Below are positions 1 to 4,438 of a stretch of 5,000 nt of DNA, piece after piece (position 1 is the stretch's first letter; every line of letters begins with the position of its first letter). This DNA comes from Thermoplasmata archaeon (GTDB taxonomy: Archaea > Thermoplasmatota > Thermoplasmata > Lutacidiplasmatales > UBA184), in contig JASIDM010000051.1 in assembly GCA_030044695.1 (NCBI GenBank), positions 1 through 5,000 on the forward strand, given 5' to 3'. The notes under the pieces were generated by a model that was given only the letters and a program-made list of their open reading frames with translations, did no database searches and was not told where the DNA came from. The translations under genes were made by a program, and so were the position numbers.

Positions 1-1776
1 GATCCGTCCGCCCTCAGGGCCGCCGGCGTCGCCGCGGCCCCGTCCGCGCCGCCGCTGGTCGGGGCGAGCCGTCCGGGCGAGCGGCTGAGCGGGCTCGTGC
101 CGAGCGCCGCCGACCGCGGGCTGCTCGACGCGCGGCTCTCCCTGGCGGTGCGGGACCTCGAGCGGCGGTGGACGCTCGCGCTGGACGCTCGACTGAAGGA
201 GGCGTCCGGGGCCGCCGCGAAGGCCGCGGAGTCCGTGCGCGCCGAGCTCGCCGACCGCCTGGCCAGCGTCGAGCAGCGGCCGGTGACGACGGCGACGACG
301 TTGGGGCCGGAGCTCGACGCGAAGCTCGCCTCCAAGGTCGACCCGAAGCTCGCCGAGATCGAGCGGAGGGTCGCCGACGCCGTCCGGGCGACGGCGGAGG
401 GCTGGGCCGAGCGGTTCCGGCGCGATCTCAAGGAGTTCTCCGAGGAGCTGGCGGCCCGGAACGCGAAGTCCGAGGAGGACCTGCGCTCCGCGCTCGTCGC
501 CCAGCTCGACCTCGAGCTGCTCGAGGCGAAGGAGCAGGGGACCGCCCTCCGGGAGGGGATCGAGGGCCGGGTCCGCGAGCTCCTCGAGAGCCGCAGCTCC
601 GAGGGCGAGGAGCGGCGGACGAAGGAGGCGCGCGAGCTCGAGCAGCGCGTGGCGATCCTCGTCGACGGCCGCACGAAGGACCTCGAGGAGGAGCTTCGCG
701 CCGCCCTCGGGGGCGAAGCGCAACGGCTCGCCGCCTCCACCGACGATCGTGTCGCCCACGTCGAGCGGCGCCTCGCCCTGGAGCGCGACGCCCGGCTCGC
801 CGAGATCAACGAGGCCCACCGCGCCGCCCTCGCCGGCCTGCAGGTGCGGATGCAGTCGTTCGTCGAGCAGACGGTCCGGGAGACCCAGACCGCCGAGCAG
901 GAGAAGTACGTCGAGCTCCTCGCGCGCCTCAAGGCCGAGCTGGAAGGCTCGATCGCCGGCGCGTTGCGGGCGCCGGAGTTCGACGCGGACCTGGAGAACC
1001 GTATCTCCCGGGCGGTCGACGGGGTGCGCCTCGAGACCCAGCAGGCGTTCGGCCGGACCGTCGCCGACACGTTGCGCTCCCCCGAGTTCGACGCGGACGT
1101 CGAGCGCCGCATCTCCCGGGCGCTCGAGGGCTCGCGGGCCGACGCCCAGGAGGCGTTCGCCCGGACCCTCGCCGACGCCGAGAGCCGGCTGCACGCCGAC
1201 AGCGACGCGGCGGTCGCCCGCCTCGGCGCGCTCGAGGAGCAGATCGCGGCCCGCGAGGGCGAACTCACCGTCGTCGAGGCCCGGCTCCGCGAGGAGCTCG
1301 CCGATCTCGAGCGCCGGATGGCGATCGTCAACGACCACGTCGTGCCGATCGTCCGCCAGACCTGGCTGAAGCTCAGCGAGCACGAGATGGACGTCCGGTC
1401 GAAGGCCTCCGAGGCCCGCCTGGTCGCCGTCCGCAAGGAGCTCCTCGAGGAGGTGCACCGCGCGGAGGAGGCGTTCGTCCGCGAGACCAGCGACCTGCGC
1501 GACCGGCTGGAGACCGCCGTCCAGAGCCACGGACGGATCTGGCTGAACTTCCTGCGGCAGTACCCCGGCGAGATCGGCGCCTTCCCGAGCCCCGCGAGCC
1601 CGTCGACCCACCGGACCGCCCGGCGGACCCGGCCTCCGAGCCTGGCGTCGGCCCCCGGGGAGCCCGCGGGGGACCGCTCCCCGTTCGCCAGCGACCCTCC
1701 GAACCCGATGGACCCGGAGCTCAGCGAGGAAGCGGGTCGGAGCGAGCCCCGTCGTCGGGTCCGCCGCACGGCCTAA
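1..1776 (+). CDS. Long coiled-coil protein of unknown function (5' end outside window)
   Basis: The frame is open from base 1 to a TAA at 1774-1776, giving 591 visible residues. There is no in-frame stop before the first candidate start (GTG at 97), so the true start probably lies upstream. The first ~30 residues are Pro/Ala-rich. From about residue 35 to about 510 the protein is almost continuous charged helix, rich in Ala, Glu, Arg and Leu with heptad-like hydrophobic spacing, as expected for a long coiled coil. Two 36-residue tandem repeats (bases 961-1176) lie inside it. Near the C-end is a conspicuous non-coiled patch (IWLNFLRQYPGEIG, bases 1540-1581), then a basic, Pro/Ser-rich tail of about 65 residues that looks disordered and ends RRRVRRTA. 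No signal peptide, membrane segment or enzyme motif is visible. A structural, scaffold or DNA-organising role is possible, but I do not recognise the family. Nearly all third codon positions are G or C, which supports this frame. Confidence 0.8.
   Translation, partial: DPSALRAAGVAAAPSAPPLVGASRPGERLSGLVPSAADRGLLDARLSLAVRDLERRWTLALDARLKEASGAAAKAAESVRAELADRLASVEQRPVTTATTLGPELDAKLASKVDPKLAEIERRVADAVRATAEGWAERFRRDLKEFSEELAARNAKSEEDLRSALVAQLDLELLEAKEQGTALREGIEGRVRELLESRSSEGEERRTKEARELEQRVAILVDGRTKDLEEELRAALGGEAQRLAASTDDRVAHVERRLALERDARLAEINEAHRAALAGLQVRMQSFVEQTVRETQTAEQEKYVELLARLKAELEGSIAGALRAPEFDADLENRISRAVDGVRLETQQAFGRTVADTLRSPEFDADVERRISRALEGSRADAQEAFARTLADAESRLHADSDAAVARLGALEEQIAAREGELTVVEARLREELADLERRMAIVNDHVVPIVRQTWLKLSEHEMDVRSKASEARLVAVRKELLEEVHRAEEAFVRETSDLRDRLETAVQSHGRIWLNFLRQYPGEIGAFPSPASPSTHRTARRTRPPSLASAPGEPAGDRSPFASDPPNPMDPELSEEAGRSEPRRRVRRTA
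961..1176 (+). repeat. Two tandem 36-aa (108-bp) repeats inside the coiled-coil gene
   Basis: Copy 1 is 961-1068 and copy 2 is 1069-1176, directly adjacent and in frame. Aligned by eye, 23 of 36 residues are identical, including the shared blocks PEFDAD and ISRA and the shared end RT-x-AD. The 108-bp unit equals 36 residues, which is not a whole number of heptads, so the PEFDAD block probably marks a break or hinge in the coil. This looks like an old in-frame duplication; flanking sequence may hold more decayed copies, but I could not align any convincingly. Confidence 0.85.
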
Positions 1777-1808
1777 GCGGGACGGTCGGGCCCGGCCAGG
1801 GCCACCCG

Positions 1809-1815
1809 TGATAAG
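1809..1815 (+). promoter_or_regulatory. TATA-like island upstream of the zinc-ribbon gene
   Basis: TGATAAG is the only AT-rich island in the 66-nt gap after the coiled-coil gene. Its centre is about 31 nt before the ATG at 1843, the spacing expected for an archaeal TATA box serving a leaderless mRNA. No Shine-Dalgarno motif precedes that ATG. The match to a TATA consensus is weak. Confidence 0.35.
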
Positions 1816-1842
1816 CGGCCCCGTGCTGTTCGCGGCGTCGCG

Positions 1843-2034
1843 ATGCCGATCGAAGGGGACCATCGCCATTGCAAGGTCTGCGGGAAGGTCGTCAAGCCCG
1901 GGGCCGACACGTGCAGCGACGCCTGCGCGGCCACGCGGGAGCGCCGGCGATCGTCGGCGCGGAACTACCGCTACCTGCTCTACCTCACGATGGGGGTCCT
2001 CGTCGTCCTGTTCCTCGCGAGCTTCGTCCACTAG
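1843..2034 (+). CDS. DUF2116-like zinc-ribbon protein with C-terminal membrane anchor
   Basis: A 63-residue protein. Residues 10-28 form a four-cysteine zinc site, C10-x2-C13 and C24-x3-C28, preceded by histidines H7 and H9. A basic linker (RERRR, residues 32-36) is followed by one hydrophobic segment at about 44-62 that ends the protein. This order, a short N-terminal Cys4 ribbon, a charged linker and a single C-terminal helix, matches the archaeal DUF2116 zinc-ribbon family, whose function is unknown; the assignment is from memory of the family pattern. The zinc domain would be expected in the cytoplasm with the tail in the membrane, given the basic residues just before the helix. ATG is preferred because the TATA-like island lies about 31 nt upstream. 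The gene ends 8 nt before the CoaD start, so the two are probably co-transcribed. Confidence 0.82.
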   Translation: MPIEGDHRHCKVCGKVVKPGADTCSDACAATRERRRSSARNYRYLLYLTMGVLVVLFLASFVH

Positions 2035-2037
2035 GAG
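2034..2037 (+). promoter_or_regulatory. GGAG ribosome binding site for the CoaD gene
   Basis: GGAG begins on the last base of the upstream TAG stop codon and lies 5 nt before the GTG at 2043. It is complementary to the archaeal 16S rRNA 3' end. It decides the GTG start and fits an internal gene of an operon, in contrast to the first genes of transcripts here, which have no such site. Confidence 0.55.
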
Positions 2038-2042
2038 CTCCG

Positions 2043-2882
2043 GTGCCTCGGTACGGCCGGGTGGCGCTGGGCGGCACGTTCGACCGCCTCCACCTCGGCC
2101 ACGAGGCGCTCCTCGGCGCGGCGTTCCAGGTCGGTCGCCACGTGGCGATCGGGCTCACGACCGCGGCGTACCTGACCCGGACGCGCAAGGCGCTCGGGGG
2201 GCGGATCCTGTCCGAAGGCCGACGCCGTCGGACCCTGGTCCGGTGGCTGCGAGCCCGCTACCCGCTCCGCCGCTGGACCGTCGTCCGGCTCGACACCCCG
2301 TTCGGCCGCGCGGTGGAGGAGGGGATAGACGCCCTCGTCGTCTCCGCCGACACCGTGCCCGGGGGCCGGGCCGTGAACCGGGAGCGGCGGCGCCTCGGGC
2401 GGCGCCCGGTCCCGCTGGTCGTCGTCCCGATCGCGCTCGCCGACGATCTGGGCCCGGTGAGCTCGAGCCGGATCCGTCGGGGAGAGATCGACCGACGCGG
2501 CCGACGCCTCCAGCCCCTAACGATCCGGCTTCATGCCGATCCGGCGGACCGGGAGGCCGCTCGCGCGGCGATCCGGAGCGCGTTCCCTCGGGCGCGCGTG
2601 GTCGAACGGCGAGCCCGACCACGCCTACCCCGCGCCTCGGGTCCGCGGCGACGGGGAACGACGCGACGCCCACGGGGGGACGGACTCGAGCTCGAGGTCG
2701 CTTCGCGGAGGCGGACCGGCTGGGTGGTCGCGCTTCAGGGCGTCGGGGTCAGGAACGGCCCCGTCACACTTCGCGGGCAGCGGCCGTCCGACCTCACGCG
2801 AGGGCTCCGAGAGTGGCTCAGCCCCTCGCGGGCCCCGGCAGGGCGAGACCGGCGGGCGAGCGGGCCCGGCCGGGCACGCTGA
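2043..2882 (+). CDS. coaD: Archaeal phosphopantetheine adenylyltransferase (CoaD) with C-terminal extension
   Basis: A 279-residue protein starting at GTG. It transfers AMP from ATP to 4'-phosphopantetheine to give dephospho-CoA, the penultimate step of coenzyme A synthesis, in the cytoplasm. The nucleotidyltransferase fold is clear: GGTFDRLHLGH at residues 10-20 contains the HxGH nucleotide-binding motif, GGRILSEGRRRR follows at 52-63, and SSSRIRRGEID at 140-150 matches the (I/S)SSTxIR motif of the archaeal/eukaryotic-type enzyme. The enzyme domain ends near residue 157, close to the usual length of the archaeal family. About 120 further residues follow. They begin TIRLHADPADREAARAAIR and include GWVVALQGVGVRNGPVTL, with Arg/Pro/Gly-rich stretches between. 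This may be a decayed DUF84 (inosine/xanthosine triphosphatase-like) domain, which I recall being fused to CoaD in some archaea, but the similarity is weak. The gene lies 8 nt after the zinc-ribbon gene and converges on the next gene across 30 nt. Confidence 0.88.
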   Translation: MPRYGRVALGGTFDRLHLGHEALLGAAFQVGRHVAIGLTTAAYLTRTRKALGGRILSEGRRRRTLVRWLRARYPLRRWTVVRLDTPFGRAVEEGIDALVVSADTVPGGRAVNRERRRLGRRPVPLVVVPIALADDLGPVSSSRIRRGEIDRRGRRLQPLTIRLHADPADREAARAAIRSAFPRARVVERRARPRLPRASGPRRRGTTRRPRGDGLELEVASRRRTGWVVALQGVGVRNGPVTLRGQRPSDLTRGLREWLSPSRAPAGRDRRASGPGRAR

Positions 2883-2912
2883 CCCCCCTTCGGAGTGGCA
2901 CGAGGGACCGAG

Positions 2913-3137
2913 CTAGACGGCTCGGAACGGGAGCGCCGAGCCGACCCGAAGCGGAGCGCGACGTCCGCCCCAGATCCGGCGGGCGGGGCGGACCTCGTGG
3001 CGCCGGCAGTGCGTGCACCAGACCACGGTCTCCCCCGCGGAGTCGAGCTCGGCGGTCCGAACGTGCGAATCGGTCGGATGGCCGCACCGGCGCGCCAGGC
3101 AGGGGTGCGGGCTCCGGCCCTCGATCCGTTCGATCAC
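2913..3137 (-). CDS. 74-aa zinc-binding protein, family not recognised
   Basis: Reading leftward from a GTG at 3137 to a TAG at 2913-2915. Four cysteines form two pairs, C13-x4-C18 followed by G-H20, and W40-C41-x2-C44 followed by H47-E48, separated by 22 residues that include a strand-like AELDSAGETVVW segment. This is the layout of a zinc ribbon built from two knuckles joined by a beta hairpin; H20, H25, H43 and H47 are alternative ligands. The C-terminal third is Arg-rich (RPARRIWGGRRAPLRV), which would suit nucleic acid binding, but that is inference. The frame stays open upstream to an ATG at 3230. I prefer the GTG because a TATA box centred about 30 nt before it fits a leaderless mRNA, and because the upstream codons overlap that promoter and a set of phased repeats. 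It follows the HsdR-like gene on the same strand after 192 nt and seems to be transcribed separately. Confidence 0.68.
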   Translation of the reverse strand: MIERIEGRSPHPCLARRCGHPTDSHVRTAELDSAGETVVWCTHCRRHEVRPARRIWGGRRAPLRVGSALPFRAV

Positions 3138-3140
3138 GGT

Positions 3141-3170
3141 GCGTGCTAATGCGTACCAATGCGTATTAAA
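3141..3170 (-). repeat. Three phased 10-bp repeats over the promoter of the 74-aa zinc protein
   Basis: Read on the - strand, the three units are TTTAATACGC (3170-3161), ATTGGTACGC (3160-3151) and ATTAGCACGC (3150-3141). All share TT at positions 2-3 and ACGC at positions 7-10. The period is about one turn of the helix, so a protein could contact all three from the same face. The first unit includes the TATA box and the last ends 3 nt before the GTG start. This suits an operator at which binding would block TBP or RNA polymerase. No regulator can be named. Confidence 0.6.
3164..3170 (-). promoter_or_regulatory. TATA box for the 74-aa zinc protein gene
   Basis: TTTAATA on the - strand stands out in otherwise very GC-rich DNA. 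Its centre (3167) is 30 nt from the GTG at 3137, which places transcription start at or next to the start codon. No ribosome binding site is seen, in keeping with a leaderless mRNA. Confidence 0.6.
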
Positions 3171-3267
3171 CGTGCCGACGGGGGTGGGCTCCGTACACCG
3201 GCCGGGCGCCGCGCGGGGTCCCGTCTCCATCCCGCCCGAGTTCCGTGCTGACCCGGCTTCGCGGCGC

Positions 3268-3295
3268 CGAGGAGGCCGGCCCGTCGGCCTTCTCG
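3268..3295. other. 11-bp inverted repeat between two - strand genes
   Basis: Arms CGAGGAGGCCG (3268-3278) and CGGCCTTCTCG (3285-3295) enclose the 6-nt loop GCCCGT. Ten pairs are Watson-Crick and one is a G-T pair in the + strand reading (an A-C mismatch in the - strand reading). It lies 35 nt beyond the stop of the HsdR-like gene. It could be a 3'-end structure of that mRNA, although there is no T-tract on either side, or part of an unrecognised + strand RNA. High GC makes chance hairpins more likely, but an arm of this length is notable. Confidence 0.45.
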
Positions 3296-3329
3296 CCGTC
3301 GTCCCGGGGGACGCGCGCGCGGTCGCTCG

Positions 3330-4256
3330 CTACTTCCCGGCGAGGCCCGCCCGCGATCGGAGGGCGTGGTAGAACCCTCCGAAGCTCGTCGCGGTCGGGG
3401 CCTTCAGGCCCTGGACGCGCAGCTGTTCGCGGACCTCCTTGGCCCCCTGGCGGAGGTCGAGGATCTTCGCGGTGTCGTACTTGTACTGGAACGTCCCGGG
3501 CGGGCCGCGGGGGAACGGCTCCCAGTCGCGCGGGGTGGTCACCCGCAGGTCGGCGGGACGCTTGCCGTCCGGCGCGGTGAACGGCGGGAGGCTCAGGTGC
3601 TCCTCGGTGAGCCACAGCATCGTCGCGTCTCGGATCGCCTGCTCGGTGACGTCGTCGAGCGCCCCGGGGGCGACCTGGCCCTGGACCCACGTGACGAGCG
3701 CATCGAACGTCTTCTCGGCGTTCTCCTCGAGCATCTGCAGGACCGCGAGGCGGAGGGCGCTGCGCCGCAGCTGCTGGATGCCGGTCTCGCTCAGGCGGTA
3801 CTCCGCCGTCAGCCCGACCAGCCCCTCGGCGTTGCCGGCGAGCTCCTCGAGCGAGAGGACGAACAGCGGCGAGGCCGCCTCGTCCGAGCCGACGTACCAG
3901 AGGGAGAACGCCCGGCCGTTGGTGAGGAGGATCAGCGGGACCGAGGACTCCTTCGCCCGGTCCCCGATCGGCCCGAGCTCGGTGACGCTCGCCGCGCGGT
4001 CACGGACGTCGAAGAAAAGCTTGGGCTTGCCCTCGCCGTCCAGGAGGGCGTAGTCGACCGTCTCCTTGCGGCCGGCCGGGTGGTAGTCGAGGTACACCTG
4101 GCGCTTGTCGTGCGGGTCCCAGCCGAGGGCCTCCAGGAACGGGTTGACGATCCAGTGGCGGATCTGTTGCTCGGTGACGTCCTGGACGTCGCGCAGCACC
4201 TCTCCGGCCACCTGGCCGAAGTCGGTGAGCCGACGGCTGAGGTCGACGGCTTCCAT
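3330..4256 (-). CDS. Orphan HsdR N-terminal-like (PD-(D/E)XK fold) protein with altered active site
   Basis: A 308-residue protein. The N-terminal half resembles the type I restriction enzyme R-subunit N-terminal domain: a helical start with VTEQQIRHWIVNPFLEALGW (residues 27-46), then RQVYLDYHP, then KETVDYALLDGEGKPKLFFDVRDR (64-87), and finally VPLILLTNGRAFSLWYV (106-122). In active members of this fold D68 of VDYAL and a following E-x-K bind metal and catalyse DNA cleavage. Here that place reads D83-V84-R85, so the catalytic Lys is missing and the protein may bind DNA without cutting it. The C-terminal half is mostly helical, repeats a DVTEQ-x-IR motif at 202-209, and ends in a region I do not recognise (QYKYDTAKILDLRQGAKEV). 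No helicase motor, HsdM or HsdS gene lies in the window. The ATG at 4256 is chosen because a TATA box lies about 29 nt upstream; the frame stays open further upstream to 4415, but that stretch is poor in protein-like features. Confidence 0.78.
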   Translation of the reverse strand: MEAVDLSRRLTDFGQVAGEVLRDVQDVTEQQIRHWIVNPFLEALGWDPHDKRQVYLDYHPAGRKETVDYALLDGEGKPKLFFDVRDRAASVTELGPIGDRAKESSVPLILLTNGRAFSLWYVGSDEAASPLFVLSLEELAGNAEGLVGLTAEYRLSETGIQQLRRSALRLAVLQMLEENAEKTFDALVTWVQGQVAPGALDDVTEQAIRDATMLWLTEEHLSLPPFTAPDGKRPADLRVTTPRDWEPFPRGPPGTFQYKYDTAKILDLRQGAKEVREQLRVQGLKAPTATSFGGFYHALRSRAGLAGK

Positions 4257-4281
4257 CCCCCGAACGATGGAAGGTCCGCGC

Positions 4282-4288
4282 CTTAAAT
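4282..4288 (-). promoter_or_regulatory. TATA box for the HsdR-like gene
   Basis: ATTTAAG on the - strand is centred at 4285, about 29 nt before the ATG at 4256. This predicts transcription start within a few bases of the start codon and a leaderless or nearly leaderless mRNA. The only possible ribosome binding signal is a run of G directly before the ATG, which is too close to act as one. Confidence 0.6.
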
Positions 4289-4332
4289 CTACCCTCTCGG
4301 GAGCGAACCTGCCGCACGACGGGCCCGTACGA

Positions 4333-4354
4333 CCGAACCGGAACCCGGTTTCGG
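4333..4354. other. Imperfect inverted repeat midway between two divergent genes
   Basis: CCGAACCGG (4333-4341) and CCGGTTTCGG (4345-4354) are complementary apart from one extra T, around a 3-nt centre. It lies near the midpoint of the 182-bp gap between the divergent start codons at 4256 and 4439, upstream of both putative TATA boxes. That position would suit a shared regulator site. The short arms and high GC leave chance as a real alternative. The rest of the gap shows only the two promoter islands. Confidence 0.3.
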
Positions 4355-4397
4355 CCCCGACCGCCCTCGGGTCCCCGCCCCGGCGAGTGCGGGATGG

Positions 4398-4406
4398 TTC
4401 ATTATC
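4398..4406 (+). promoter_or_regulatory. AT-rich promoter-like island upstream of the Pro-rich gene
   Basis: TTCATTATC is the only AT-rich island before the ATG at 4439. Its centre is about 37 nt upstream, which would give a short leader of several bases. The match to an archaeal TATA consensus is weak. It argues for the start at 4439 rather than the in-frame ATG at 4394, which would place the island inside the coding region. Confidence 0.3.
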
Positions 4407-4438
4407 GTGGTACACATCCCTGCGCCCCGGGAACCGGG

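Noticed and set aside
168..1811. Second long + strand frame overlapping the coiled-coil gene
   Set aside because: Its translation is almost entirely Arg, Gly, Pro and Ala with no pattern, a typical frame shadow of a GC-rich gene.
2883..2912. Possible terminator between the convergent CoaD and 74-aa zinc-protein genes
   Set aside because: The 30-bp gap has a C-run but no T-tract on either strand and no convincing hairpin.
1808..3169. Long + strand frame overlapping the zinc-ribbon and CoaD genes
   Set aside because: It is low-complexity Arg/Pro/Gly/Ser and overlaps two genes with clear motifs in other frames.
3366..4286. Long + strand open frame (306 codons) opposite the HsdR-like gene
   Set aside because: It lies almost exactly antisense to a protein with recognisable fold motifs and its translation is a Val/Leu/Arg/Glu-biased mirror without any domain signature; long antisense frames are expected in GC-rich DNA.
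4394..4438. In-frame ATG at 4394 as a longer start for the Pro-rich gene
   Set aside because: It would put the only promoter-like AT island inside the coding region and adds residues (MVHYRGTHPCAPGTG) of unlike composition. It cannot be fully excluded.
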